Shown piece by piece: positions 8,702 through 17,846 of a DNA stretch of 64,000 bases (position 1 is its first letter; every line of letters starts with the position of its first letter). Origin of the DNA: Streptomyces liangshanensis (lineage in GTDB: Bacteria; Actinomycetota; Actinomycetes; Streptomycetales; Streptomycetaceae); the NCBI RefSeq assembly GCF_011694815.1, contig NZ_CP050177.1, positions 3,275,001 through 3,339,000 of the forward strand, in the 5' to 3' direction. The position numbers and the translations under genes were made by a program. The notes beneath the pieces are model-generated. The model was not told where the DNA came from. It ran no database searches and saw only the letters and a list, made by a program, of their open reading frames with translations.

Positions 8702-10060
8702 TCACGCCCCCGGTCGCTGGGCGCCCAGGCGGCGGCGGGTGGCGCGGACCACGCGGCGCACCGTGGGGTTGGCGCGCAGGCGTTCGGAGGGGTTGCGGGG
8801 TTCGCCGCCCGGGAGGCCGAGCGAGGTGAGCCGGCGGCGGCGGAAGTAGTGCTTGGTGTCCGGGCCGAGGTGGGCCCGCAGCCAGGCGACGGTCTCCTCG
8901 CGCAGGTCGGGGTACAGCTTCGACTGCATGCAGAAGCCCACGGCCCGTACGAGCGCGGCGAGTTCCCCTGTCGACCCCCACGCGGCGCCGGGCGCGGTGA
9001 CGTCGGGGACCAGGTGGTCGACGATGGTGAGCGGGACGCGGTTGCTGTTCTGGTACGGCGTCAGCCGGTCGAGCACCAGGCGGGTTCCGGTTCGCGCCAC
9101 GTCCACGCCGAAGTAGGCGCTCGCGGTGAGCATCGCCGTCGAGAAGCAGCCCACGACGAGGGTCGGCCGGCAGGTCTCGTACAGGGTCTCGGCCAGGAGC
9201 GGGCCGTCGAGGACGTGCAGCCGTACCCCCTTGGCCTCCGCCACCTCGTGCAGGACCCGGGAGTACCCGGCCGGGGCCGTGGGGTGGGGCTTGAAGACGA
9301 CCGAGCGGTGTCCCGCGGCGATCGCGCCCCGCAGCATGGTGACGTGGAGCTGCTCCTCCTCCTCCAGGGTCAGGATGTTGAGCGCGGCGAGGTACTGGCC
9401 GAGGAGCACCGCGGTGGGCGGGTCCGCGGCGAGCGCGGTGAGCCGCGGGTCGTCCGCGGCCTCGACGGCGATCTCCTTGAGGACGGCCACGAACGCCTCG
9501 TCGGGGACGAGTTCGGGCTGCGCGCCGGTCTCCGACAGCAGCAGCGGCCGCAGTCCGGGGATCAGGTCGAGGTGCAGGACGCGCTGGACGCGGTTGCCGA
9601 TCGAGCCCGGCAGCCGTTCGCGGGTGGGGCCGTAGCTCATCAGGCCGTCCGCGTACACGTGGACGGCGCTCTCCGCGAAGATCGTGGCGAGCGCCCGCGC
9701 CGGGCTGACCTGGATCGACTCCACCGCCAGCTCGACGGGGACGTCACCGATCCCGAGGGCGCGCCGGAACAGGCGCTGCCAGATCACGCTCTCGCTGTCG
9801 CGCGGCGCCCACGCGCCGGGGTGGTGCGGGTATATCAGCGCGTTCCAGGAGACGACCTCGTCGAAGCGCGTGAGGATGCGCTCGTACCCGTACATCTCGG
9901 AGAGCTGGAGGGCGGTCTCGGGGACCTCGGCGTTGTTGCTGACCAGCAGGATCCGGCGGGTGCCGGTACGGGGTCCGAAGAGCCCCGCGTCCAGGGCGGC
10001 GGCGAGTGTCGCGGCGCCGTAGAGGGTGGAGACCTCGAAGATCTGGGCTCGCTCGTCCAT
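8702..10060 (-). CDS. Alpha-2,8-polysialyltransferase family (POLYST) protein
   Basis: 452-residue protein resembling the bacterial polysialyltransferase-like family: FEVSTLYGAATLAAALDAG at the N-terminus, ILLVSNNAEVPE, SYGPTRERLPG, VVFKPHPTAP and VGCFSTAMLTA, the last two resembling the HP and S/T motifs of this family. It would transfer a nonulosonic acid or similar sugar to a glycan, on the cytoplasmic side; the real donor is unknown. The start ATG 10060 lies 2 nt after the GT2 gene stop, so the two are co-transcribed. The C-terminus is Arg-rich. In streptomycetes it could belong to a teichulosonic-acid-type surface polymer, which is inference. Confidence 0.78.
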   Translation of the reverse strand: MDERAQIFEVSTLYGAATLAAALDAGLFGPRTGTRRILLVSNNAEVPETALQLSEMYGYERILTRFDEVVSWNALIYPHHPGAWAPRDSESVIWQRLFRRALGIGDVPVELAVESIQVSPARALATIFAESAVHVYADGLMSYGPTRERLPGSIGNRVQRVLHLDLIPGLRPLLLSETGAQPELVPDEAFVAVLKEIAVEAADDPRLTALAADPPTAVLLGQYLAALNILTLEEEEQLHVTMLRGAIAAGHRSVVFKPHPTAPAGYSRVLHEVAEAKGVRLHVLDGPLLAETLYETCRPTLVVGCFSTAMLTASAYFGVDVARTGTRLVLDRLTPYQNSNRVPLTIVDHLVPDVTAPGAAWGSTGELAALVRAVGFCMQSKLYPDLREETVAWLRAHLGPDTKHYFRRRRLTSLGLPGGEPRNPSERLRANPTVRRVVRATRRRLGAQRPGA

Positions 10061-10062
10061 GG

Positions 10063-11031
10063 TTACGCCGCCTTCCCCGCGTCGGAGCGCAGCCGCCGGA
10101 GCACGGCGGAGCGCGGAATGTCCATTTCCGAGAGGGTGCGGGCCAGGATCGCCGGAGGCATCCGGCCGAGGGCCGCCACCGAGCTGCGCTTCAACTCCCG
10201 TGCGGTCGACGGGTCGTAGCGGTGCACGTTGGCCATGTGGAAGGCGATCATCGCGCAGTACGTCCGCACGATCTTGGGCAGGAAGCGCTCGGCCTCGCGG
10301 TCGACCAGGACGTCGTCGAGGATCGCGTCGTGCGCGGGTATGAAGTCCAGCTGGCGTCCGTCGCTGATCTGGGTCAGCGAGGTGGTGACGCCGCGCCGGT
10401 AGAAGACGCCGAGCGGACGGGTCACCGCGAAGGACTCGGCCGTCAGGTGCAGGCGCCAGACCCACTCGCGGTCCTCCGCGGTGCGCAGGCTGGTGCTGTA
10501 GCGCATGGCGCCGTTCTCGAAGAGCCTGCGGTGGTAGATCCCGGCCCACACGAAGGGGTAGTCGACCATGGTTCTCTCGTGGGCGGGCGCGATCCCGTCG
10601 CGCGGGCGCAGCACGGTGTCCCAGGCCTTGGCCGGGGGGCGCCGCACGACGCGCTCCTTCCCGGTCACCTCGATGTGGCCGATGCGGACGAAGTCGCAGC
10701 CCAGCCGCTCGATGCTCGCGACCAGCTCGTCGAGGTAGCCCCGCTCGTACCAGTCGTCACCGTCCAGGAACGTCACGTACGTCCCGTCGGAGGCGTCCAG
10801 CCCGGCGTTGCGCGCCTGCGCCACGCCCTTGTTCTTCTCCTGCCGGATCACCGTCATGCGGGGAAGCCGCTGCTTCCACTGGTCGAGGATCTCCGGTGTT
10901 CCGTCCGTCGAGCAGTCGTCGACGAGGATGAACTCGGTATCCGGCCCCGCGTTGTTGGCGAGAGAGCGCAGCATGTCGTGCGCGTATGCCTGAATATTCC
11001 GAAAGGGCACGATTACCGACAGTTTGGGCAA
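10063..11031 (-). CDS. Family 2 glycosyltransferase
   Basis: 322-residue GT-A fold enzyme. It begins MPKLSVIVPFRNIQAY, followed by the nucleotide-binding ILVDDCSTDGT, GVAQARNAGLDAS, and the DXD metal-binding motif in FLDGDDWYERG, then AEDREWVWRL, close to the usual catalytic-base segment. No membrane helix. It immediately precedes and probably co-functions with the polysialyltransferase-like protein, building a surface or secreted glycan. The donor and acceptor cannot be read from sequence. Confidence 0.88.
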   Translation of the reverse strand: MPKLSVIVPFRNIQAYAHDMLRSLANNAGPDTEFILVDDCSTDGTPEILDQWKQRLPRMTVIRQEKNKGVAQARNAGLDASDGTYVTFLDGDDWYERGYLDELVASIERLGCDFVRIGHIEVTGKERVVRRPPAKAWDTVLRPRDGIAPAHERTMVDYPFVWAGIYHRRLFENGAMRYSTSLRTAEDREWVWRLHLTAESFAVTRPLGVFYRRGVTTSLTQISDGRQLDFIPAHDAILDDVLVDREAERFLPKIVRTYCAMIAFHMANVHRYDPSTARELKRSSVAALGRMPPAILARTLSEMDIPRSAVLRRLRSDAGKAA

Positions 11032-11202
11032 CTTAGGTCCAGACGAGGTTGAGGCTACACATGGAAAACCGGCCCTCCGGCTTCCGGTGAGGAAGGAGCG
11101 CCACGTACGAGATCAACAAAGGACAAGCATCCTTCGCGAAGGTGAACGGGAGGGGTGCGTCGATCGAACTCTCGTCGTACATAGCCGGGTCCGGCCGCGC
11201 CC

Positions 11203-12342
11203 TCAGCCCAGCCAGCGGCGCAGCCGCAGCCGCTCCCACAGGAGGCTGGCCACGAAGGACAGGCCGACGGTCGCCACCGTCAGCGCGGCGAGCAGGGCCG
11301 GGGCGTGCAGCCATCCCGCGCGGGCCGTGACCAGGTGCGGGGCGAGGGCCTGGAGGAAGAACAGGTGGACGAGGTACGCGCCGAAGGCCGCGCCGCCGAG
11401 CCGGGTCAGGAGGGGCCGCAGCCGCTCGGGCACGGTGAGCCCGTTGAAGGCCATCAGCAGGGCGCCGACGAGGAGCGCCACGAAGGGGCTCGCGTACGGC
11501 GACGGGAAGTGGACGTAGTGCTCCTCGGCGACGACGGCGGCCCAGGCGCAGCCGGCGGCTGCGAGCCAGAGCAGGCGGCGCCGGCGGCCGGTCGTCACGG
11601 AGCGCGGCACGGTGAGCAGCAGCGCCCCGGCGACCGCGTACACCACCTGGTAGAGGGTGAAGGTCCAGGTGAAGGAGGGCAGTTGGAGGTCGAGGAGCTT
11701 GTTCGCGTCGGTGCGCAGGGTCGGCGCGAGCGCGAGGGCCAGCAGCGCGACGCCAGGGCCCCAGGGCCGCTTGCCCGCCCTGATGAGCACCACGGTCGAC
11801 AGGAGCAGGATCACCGGCGCGTACGTGTACAGGTACCAGAGGTGGAAGGCGGGCCGTACCGTCCCGAAGAGCGCGTCGAGCGCCAGCGACCGGGTGGGGT
11901 CGGGGTTGGTGTCCCGCACCCAGCCCCACAGCAGGTACGCGGCCGTCCACACGGCCATCGGCACCAGGATGCGCGTCAGGCGGGTGCGGACCTGGGCGCC
12001 GTCGCGGGGCGGCGCCCCCGAGAGGACCACCCAGCCGGCCATCGCGAAGAACAGGGGGACGGCGCAGCGGCTGAGCCCGTCGGCCACCACCGCCGTCCAG
12101 TAGACGGGGGAACCGCCTGCCGGGGACCGGCCCACCGCCGTCATGAGCTCCCCGGCGGCGTGGCACACGATGACGCCGACCGAGGCCAGGACGCGGATCA
12201 GGTCGATGTCGTACCGGTGTTCACGCACCCGCGGAACGGCGGGGGTGGTGACCGGCGCGGGGACGGGAGGGGTGGTCGGCAGCAGCCCTGGGTTGTGCAT
12301 CAGGGCACGATACGGTCGCGCCCGGAAACGGGGAGCCGTCAT
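11203..12342 (-). CDS. Acyltransferase family 3 (OafA/WecH-like) membrane protein
   Basis: About 379 residues with roughly ten hydrophobic segments. The N-terminal block YDIDLIRVLASVGVIVCHAAGEL contains the R and H positions typical of acyltransferase-3 proteins, which O-acylate surface sugars. Later VPLFFAMAGWVVLSG and FHLWYLYTYAPVILL also match the family. Start: ATG 12342 has a GGGGAG 11 nt upstream; a GTG at 12384 would give a GTGA overlap with the DUF916 stop and is the main alternative. Gene order suggests modification of the glycan made by the neighbouring transferases. Confidence 0.83.
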   Translation of the reverse strand: MTAPRFRARPYRALMHNPGLLPTTPPVPAPVTTPAVPRVREHRYDIDLIRVLASVGVIVCHAAGELMTAVGRSPAGGSPVYWTAVVADGLSRCAVPLFFAMAGWVVLSGAPPRDGAQVRTRLTRILVPMAVWTAAYLLWGWVRDTNPDPTRSLALDALFGTVRPAFHLWYLYTYAPVILLLSTVVLIRAGKRPWGPGVALLALALAPTLRTDANKLLDLQLPSFTWTFTLYQVVYAVAGALLLTVPRSVTTGRRRRLLWLAAAGCAWAAVVAEEHYVHFPSPYASPFVALLVGALLMAFNGLTVPERLRPLLTRLGGAAFGAYLVHLFFLQALAPHLVTARAGWLHAPALLAALTVATVGLSFVASLLWERLRLRRWLG

Positions 12343-12380
12343 CGGGTGAACATCTCCCCAACCCCGCGCGTCCCGCCGTC

Positions 12381-13460
12381 TCACGCCGTCGGGGTGTGCT
12401 GGTCCCGCAGTGCCTGGTCCACCGCTTCCCGTACGCGCGCGTCCTCGCGGGCCCTGCGGCGGGCGCGGGTGCGGCGGGACTGGCGGAACGCGACCGCGGC
12501 GAGGGCGATCAGGGCCACCGCCAGCAGCAGGAGGGGCCAGGGGACCGCCCAGGCCCGGGTGGTGGCGTGGGTCGGCTTCAGGGTGCTGGTGGAGCCCGAC
12601 TCGTCGGTGAGTACGGGGGTCAGGGTCACCGTCGCGGTCAGGCGGACCGCCGAGGGCACGTCACGCACCGGGACCTCGACCTTCCAGGTCTCGCCCGGGA
12701 GCAGTTGCGGCGGGGCGGCGATCCGTGCGGCGTCCGTACGGAACCAGCCGAACGGGCCCGCGATGGAAACCGCCTGACGGGCCGACAGGATCGCGTTGCC
12801 CGTGTTGTGGATCGTGTACGTGACGGTCGCGTCGCCCCGGGTGAAGGGGTTGGCCGGGGTGGTGTGGTCCAGGTGGAGCTTCTCGACCGCGAGTTGAGGC
12901 TTGAGCGTGCCACCGACCCTGAGCTTGACGCGGATTCCCAGGCGTCGGTCGACGTTGATGCCCTCGGCATCGTCCGGCTGCTTGAGGGAGGTGAGGATGC
13001 CGCCCACGTAGTCGCCGGGCGGGGCGTTCTCGGGAATCGAGGCCGTGAAGGGGAGTTGGGCCGACTTGCCGGGCGGGACGGTGACGGTGGCGCGGGCCGC
13101 GTGCACCCAGGCGCCGACGCCGACCGACTTCTTGTCCCGGGTCAGCAGGTCGAGTTGGCCGGTGTCCGTGGTGAACCCGTCGGCCGCGTAGACCGTGAGC
13201 GTGAGGGGGGACTTTCCGTGGTTGGCCACGACCATGGCGTCCTTGAGCTGTCCGCCCGGGTTGACGGCGTAGCTGAAGCTGGACCGGTCGTCGCCGTAGC
13301 TGTTCGCGGCCGTCCTGACCGTCCAGGTCACGTCGCCGTCGGCCGCCGTCGCGGAGCCCGCGGGCAGGACGGCGAGGACGAGCGCGGTGAGGACGAGGCC
13401 CGTGAGCAGGGCGGCGGAGGTGCGGATACGGGTCGCGGTACGGACAACGGGCGCGTGCAT
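12381..13460 (-). CDS. DUF916 / WxL-interacting-type secreted membrane-anchored protein
   Basis: 359-residue protein with a Sec signal (LVLTALVLAVLPAGSATA), an extracellular region with DUF916-like features (NPGGQLKDAMVVANHGKSPL, LTVYAADGFTTD, PPGKSAQLPFTASIPENAPPG spread over residues 50-190), an Ig-like second part, and a C-terminal helix followed by RQSRRTRARRRA as a stop-transfer. In Firmicutes this architecture binds WxL proteins and peptidoglycan; the role in actinobacteria is not established. ATG 13460 is the only start that gives a clean signal peptide. Confidence 0.8.
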   Translation of the reverse strand: MHAPVVRTATRIRTSAALLTGLVLTALVLAVLPAGSATAADGDVTWTVRTAANSYGDDRSSFSYAVNPGGQLKDAMVVANHGKSPLTLTVYAADGFTTDTGQLDLLTRDKKSVGVGAWVHAARATVTVPPGKSAQLPFTASIPENAPPGDYVGGILTSLKQPDDAEGINVDRRLGIRVKLRVGGTLKPQLAVEKLHLDHTTPANPFTRGDATVTYTIHNTGNAILSARQAVSIAGPFGWFRTDAARIAAPPQLLPGETWKVEVPVRDVPSAVRLTATVTLTPVLTDESGSTSTLKPTHATTRAWAVPWPLLLLAVALIALAAVAFRQSRRTRARRRAREDARVREAVDQALRDQHTPTA

Positions 13461-13486
13461 CGTGAGGTTCTCCAGGAACGGGAGGC

Positions 13487-13514
13487 GGGGCAGGCGCCGG
13501 AGCGCGCCTGCCCC
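13487..13514 (-). terminator. Hairpin downstream of the metallophosphoesterase gene
   Basis: An 11-bp perfect inverted repeat (arms 13487-13497 and 13504-13514, 6-nt loop) lies between the phosphoesterase stop and the DUF916 start on the same strand. GC-rich hairpins without a strong U-tract are common terminators in Streptomyces. Confidence 0.6.
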
Positions 13515-13534
13515 ACCCCTTGGAACGGGTCCGG

Positions 13535-15511
13535 TCAGCTGCTCAGCGCGGTGATCGTCAGCGTGGCCCGGTAGCCACCCTTCTCGACGCTGTCCGGGAT
13601 CTTCAGGTCGAGGTCGGCGCCCAGCCTCGCCGTACCCCGCGGGTGGCCCTGCGCCGCCGAGCCGAGGCCGCGCGCGACGGACAGGCCCTTGCCGTGGTCG
13701 TCGTACCCGGAAGCCACCGGGTCGCTGGCCTTGGCGCCGGCACCGCCGTCGAGGACCTGCGGCGTCCAACCGAGGTTCGCGCCGGAGAACGTCTTGTCGG
13801 CGTCCTTGAAGTCACTCACGCTGGCCGACACCGACCAGGGCGCGAGCGAGCGGCGGCTGTCCGAGACGAGCAGCGGGTTGATCTTGCCGGCCGCCTCGAA
13901 GTGGTCGCCGTTGCGCTCCTGCGCGGTGCCGAGGTCCACCAGGCCGTTGTAACCGTCGATCGTCCAGCCGAACTCACCGGGTGCGGCCTTCGGCACGTTG
14001 ACCTGGAGCGACTGGCTGTCGCCGTGGTACGGGTGCACGCTGACCTTGTCGACCAGCGAGCCGACGGGCTGGGCGGCGTCCGTGTTGTTGCACCAGGAGC
14101 CGCGCGTGACCGCCGAGTTCGGCGCCGCGCACGTGCCGCTGCGGACGTTCTCGACGACGAGCTTGTCGTTGCGCACCTGCACCTTGACGTAGGTGCGGAC
14201 GTGCTCCTGGTTCTGGACCGAGTTGTACCAGTAGCTGTCCGGGTTCAGCGGGTCGGCGCCGTTGCCGGCCCCGCTCGTCCCGCTGCTGTCCGGCTGCGTG
14301 ATGTCGTAGTACTTCGAGCCCGAGGCCGAGTTGCCCGTGACGTACAGGACACCGCCGGGACCGGGGTACACGTCGGCGGCGCCGGGCTTCTCGGCCGGGT
14401 CCGCCTTCTCACCGTTCTTGATCAGGTAGCTGCGGGAGTAGCTGTGGTCGTGACCCTGGAGCACCAGGTCCACGCCGAGCTTGGAGAACGTGGTCGGGAA
14501 GTCGACACGCCGCGTCTTGTTGTCGCTGTCCTTGGCGTGGTCGGCCGGCGAGTAGATCGAGTGGTGGTACGTGAGCACCTTCCACTTCGCCTCGGAACCG
14601 TGCTTGTTGATGATGTCGGTGACGTACGCGAGGTGCGCCGCGTCACCGCCGCCGCCCTGCGAGGTGGCGTAGCTGTTGCTGTTGAGGTCGATGAACAGCA
14701 CATCCTTGTAGATGTACCAGTAGTCACCGCCGGACGTGTTGGACGCCGGGTTCCCGTTGGAGTAGTACGGGGCCGAGCGGTCCGTGTTCGGCGTCGAGAA
14801 GTGCTGCTCGTACGCCTTGCCGCCGACGTCGTGGTTGCCGATGGTGGCGGCCCACGGGTAGGAGCGGAGCTTGTCGGGCGCCAGGAAGGAGTTCCACTGG
14901 GACTCGTTGTTCGCGGTCTCGACCTGGTCACCGCCCGACACCAGGAGTTCGGCGTTCGGGTTCGCCGCCGTGGCGACGTCCACGGTGTCCTGCCAGCCTG
15001 CCTGGTCCTGCGCCAGGTCGCCGGAGGAGCCGATCTGCGGGTCGCCGAAGAACAGGAAGTCGTAGTCGCCTTCGAAGTCCTGCGTCTTGAAGGAGTACGC
15101 CGCCGACCAGTTGCCCTCGGTGCCGACACGGTACGTGTACGCCGTGTCCTCCTTCAGGCTGGTGATCGTCGCGTGCCGGTTGAACCCGCCGCTGGTGGCG
15201 ATGTTCGCCGCGCCGGTCGCGTCGAAGGTGGCCGCGCCGGCGGGGAACTCGCCGTTGACGAGCTCCGCGGTCGGGGCGACCTGGAGCTTCTGCGCGGTGT
15301 CGGCGGAGGAGTACCACGTCACGGTGCGCTGGGTCTCGTTCGCGCCCACGCCGAGGATGATGCCGGAGAGCGTGGCCGGCTCGGCGGCGGCGACAGGGGA
15401 CGCCATCCCGCTGCCGAGAGCGACGGTCAAGCCCAGGACCGCCGCGGTGACCCCGGTGGCCACGCGGCGCCGCACAAGCCCGGAGGCCTGTGTCGAGGTG
15501 CTCAATTTCAT
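13535..15511 (-). CDS. Secreted metallophosphoesterase (purple acid phosphatase-like)
   Basis: 658-residue exported phosphatase. The N-terminus has a charged n-region, a hydrophobic core and an ASPVAAAEP cleavage region. An N-terminal fibronectin-III/PAP-like domain (residues about 45-145) precedes the calcineurin-like core with FFGDPQIG (D157), SGGDQVE (D195), IGNHDVGG (N226/H227), a TYHHS motif and GHDHSYSR: the full dinuclear metal set. A beta-rich C-terminal domain follows. It probably releases phosphate from extracellular esters. The neighbouring hupE-like gene and phosphatase context suggest phosphate regulation, but I see only a weak PHO-like spacing upstream (15578-15617). Confidence 0.9.
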   Translation of the reverse strand: MKLSTSTQASGLVRRRVATGVTAAVLGLTVALGSGMASPVAAAEPATLSGIILGVGANETQRTVTWYSSADTAQKLQVAPTAELVNGEFPAGAATFDATGAANIATSGGFNRHATITSLKEDTAYTYRVGTEGNWSAAYSFKTQDFEGDYDFLFFGDPQIGSSGDLAQDQAGWQDTVDVATAANPNAELLVSGGDQVETANNESQWNSFLAPDKLRSYPWAATIGNHDVGGKAYEQHFSTPNTDRSAPYYSNGNPASNTSGGDYWYIYKDVLFIDLNSNSYATSQGGGGDAAHLAYVTDIINKHGSEAKWKVLTYHHSIYSPADHAKDSDNKTRRVDFPTTFSKLGVDLVLQGHDHSYSRSYLIKNGEKADPAEKPGAADVYPGPGGVLYVTGNSASGSKYYDITQPDSSGTSGAGNGADPLNPDSYWYNSVQNQEHVRTYVKVQVRNDKLVVENVRSGTCAAPNSAVTRGSWCNNTDAAQPVGSLVDKVSVHPYHGDSQSLQVNVPKAAPGEFGWTIDGYNGLVDLGTAQERNGDHFEAAGKINPLLVSDSRRSLAPWSVSASVSDFKDADKTFSGANLGWTPQVLDGGAGAKASDPVASGYDDHGKGLSVARGLGSAAQGHPRGTARLGADLDLKIPDSVEKGGYRATLTITALSS

Positions 15512-15727
15512 CGGTTATGTGTTCCTTTATGTGCACGGGGGGGTGCATGTAATGACGTTGTTAAGGTCGCCGCACCGGATGAACCGGCCGAGAATGGGAT
15601 GGTGGAATTGGCTGAACTTCGCCGCTCGTCCGCACAGTTCCCTGACAGCCCACTGCCAGCCCACTGCCAGCTCCCGGCCGGCTCGCTGCCGGTTCCGGCC
15701 GTACGGGAACCCCGCCCCGCCCAGGCC

Positions 15728-16936
15728 TCAGACCCCCAACACCCGCTCCACGCACCAGATCAGGCCCATCGCGGACACCCCCGCCGAGACCGCCCCGGTC
15801 ACCCACAGCCCCGCCCTCGGCGCCCGGTGGCGCAGCAGGGTCAGCAGGGGGAAGACGGCGGCGATGAGGGTCAGCTGGACGACCTCGATGCCGACGTTGA
15901 ACACCAGCAGCGACCACAGCAGCGTCCACGACCACGCCTCGTCGATGCCCAGCGCGCCCGCGAACCCCAGCCCGTGCACCAGGCCGAAGCAGAACACCAC
16001 CCCCAGGCGGGTCCACCCCGCCCGGTCCAGGCTGAAGTGACCGCGCCCCTCCGTCTCCAGGTCGGCGGCGTGCCCGCCCTGCCGCCAGATCCGCCACAGG
16101 TACCAGCCCGCGACCACGGCGATCGACAGCGCGATGACGGGCTCCACGACCCGCGCGGGCACGTCGACCAGACCGAGCGCGGCGAGCAGGAACGTCACCG
16201 AGTGCGCCAGGGTGAAACTGGTCGCCGCGAGCACGATCTCCCGCAGCCGCCGCGACCCGGCGATGAGCGCCAGCAGGAACAGGATGTGGTCGATGCCGGT
16301 CAGCAGGTGCTCGGCGCCGAGGCGGAAGAACTCCCAGAACCGCTCGTACCAGGCCTGCGCCGTCGAGAAGGACGGGTGCGCGGCGTCGAGCGCGGCGCTG
16401 CCCGAGCGGCCGTCGAGGTCGTACGTGACGATCGTCTTCGTCCCGGTGACGTACGACTCGGAGTCGGGGAACAGCCCGGCACGCACCTCGTGCGCGTCGC
16501 CCCGCTCCTGGCAGGTCCAGTCGAGCAGCAGATCGGTGTACGGCGCGCCCTCGTGCCGGCTCATCGTGAAGGGCCCGACCCGGCTCGGCGTGCACGCGTG
16601 GCCCGCCGAGGTGACGGAGAAGCGCCGGGTGACGTACGCGACCGCCGACTTCGCGTGGGCGTTGAGCGCCGCGGCCTGTGCGGCGGTGTCACCGGCGTCG
16701 AACGCCGCCGTGCCCGTACGGAAGAGGGAGTCGTCGTGCTCGAAGTCGGCGGTGGAGACGACGAAGAGGTCGTACTCGAGCTTGAGCGTCGTGCGTATGT
16801 GACCGTCGTCGCCCGCGGCGACACCGACGTACACGGTCGACGAGAAGCCGTGGGCGGAGGCCGGTTGAGCCGTGCCCAGGAATGCGATCAGCGCCGCGGT
16901 GATCCCGATGATGGTGCGGCGCACCCGTCGTGACAT
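15728..16936 (-). CDS. HupE/UreJ family membrane protein
   Basis: 402-residue protein with a signal peptide ending ASAHGFSSTVYV, an extracytoplasmic beta-rich domain of about 200 residues, then a C-terminal membrane part with HLLTGIDHILFLLALI, SFTLAHSVTFLLAALG and GLVHGLGFAGALG. These His-containing helices are the HupE/UreJ signature. HupE/UreJ proteins are linked to metal (nickel/cobalt) handling, but secreted-domain versions such as this are of unknown function. It lies upstream of the metallophosphoesterase on the same strand. A candidate PHO box precedes it. Confidence 0.85.
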   Translation of the reverse strand: MSRRVRRTIIGITAALIAFLGTAQPASAHGFSSTVYVGVAAGDDGHIRTTLKLEYDLFVVSTADFEHDDSLFRTGTAAFDAGDTAAQAAALNAHAKSAVAYVTRRFSVTSAGHACTPSRVGPFTMSRHEGAPYTDLLLDWTCQERGDAHEVRAGLFPDSESYVTGTKTIVTYDLDGRSGSAALDAAHPSFSTAQAWYERFWEFFRLGAEHLLTGIDHILFLLALIAGSRRLREIVLAATSFTLAHSVTFLLAALGLVDVPARVVEPVIALSIAVVAGWYLWRIWRQGGHAADLETEGRGHFSLDRAGWTRLGVVFCFGLVHGLGFAGALGIDEAWSWTLLWSLLVFNVGIEVVQLTLIAAVFPLLTLLRHRAPRAGLWVTGAVSAGVSAMGLIWCVERVLGV

Positions 16937-16975
16937 GTGACTCCTTCAGGTTGCGTGTGCACGCTCCATGCCGGG

Positions 16976-17004
16976 GGTGAACACGAACCGGCCCGTCGGC
17001 GAAC
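16976..17004 (-). promoter_or_regulatory. Candidate PHO box (PhoP direct repeats) upstream of the hupE-like gene
   Basis: On the minus strand GTTCGCC (rc of 16998-17004) and GTTCACC (rc of 16976-16982) lie exactly 22 bp apart, that is two 11-bp PhoP repeat units; the middle unit is degenerate. The site is 40-70 bp upstream of the ATG at 16936. PhoP of Streptomyces binds GTTCACC-type 11-bp direct repeats. The phosphatase downstream makes this plausible. Confidence 0.5.
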
Positions 17005-17108
17005 CGTGGAAAAACATGCGTGAGAACGACACCTGGGGAGGAAGGGGACAGCGATTCGGACCGCAGGATGGAGGCGCACCATCCGCCACCACTCGGAGGA
17101 CGATCCCC

Positions 17109-17786
17109 TTGCGCCCCCACCTTCGGGCCCTTGCCGCCGGCCTGGCGGCGACCGCCGCGACCGCCGTACTGGCCACCGGATGCGACTCCGGGGACAGTTG
17201 GTCGCGGCCGCACCCCGCACCCACGGCCCTCGGGACGCTCGGCCGGGACTTCGTCGCCGCGCCGCCCGCCCCGGAGGCGACCGTCACTCCGCGGCCCGGC
17301 TCGTGGAACGGCGTCCACCCCTCGAAGCACTACCGGGTGGTGCTGCTCACCACGGGGGACGACCGGCCGACCAAGGCCCTGGTGAAGGCGGTTCAGGAGT
17401 GGGCCGGGGACGAGGACGCCGACCTCAGGACCGTGGTCGCCGACCACCCGTCCGACTACATACCGAGCATCACCCGGGCCATGGACCTGGCCCCGGACCT
17501 GATCGTCAGCGCGGGCAACGGCCTCGTCGACCCCCTCGCGACGGTCACCGCCAACCACCTGTCACAGAAGTTCCTCGTCGTCGGCGCGGAGCTGGCCGAA
17601 CCGACCGGCAACGTCACGGCCGTCGACTGGTCGGGGGCGTCGTTCCGCGGCGAGGGGCTGGGGGCGTCCTCGACGTACGACCCCGCCTCGTTCACCGCGG
17701 CGCGCTGCGCGGCGGCGATCCGGGCGGGGGTCGCGGCGGTGCTCAACGACCTGACGGGGATCGTGATCTGGCTGGACGAGCACTGA
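17109..17786 (+). CDS. BMP-type periplasmic-binding-like lipoprotein
   Basis: 225-residue lipoprotein starting at TTG 17109, supported by GGAGG 8 nt upstream and the immediate signal peptide (RALAAGLAATAATAVLATGC lipobox). The mature part resembles the first lobe of BMP/PBP1-type sugar- or nucleoside-binding proteins (YRVVLLTTGDD, LAPDLIVSAGNGLVDPLA, FLVVGAEL). It is shorter than full BMP proteins (about 340 residues), so it may keep only part of the fold. No transporter genes are adjacent. The ligand is unknown. Confidence 0.7.
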   Translation: MRPHLRALAAGLAATAATAVLATGCDSGDSWSRPHPAPTALGTLGRDFVAAPPAPEATVTPRPGSWNGVHPSKHYRVVLLTTGDDRPTKALVKAVQEWAGDEDADLRTVVADHPSDYIPSITRAMDLAPDLIVSAGNGLVDPLATVTANHLSQKFLVVGAELAEPTGNVTAVDWSGASFRGEGLGASSTYDPASFTAARCAAAIRAGVAAVLNDLTGIVIWLDEH

Positions 17787-17846
17787 CGAGCGCGCACGGC
17801 ACTCACGAACGCTGACGAGCACCGAGGCGCGGGCCGCGCGGAGGCG

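Noticed and set aside
13520..16933. 1137-residue plus-strand ORF antisense to the metallophosphoesterase and HupE genes
   Set aside because: Shadow frame running across two genes with recognised domains and signal peptides on the other strand.
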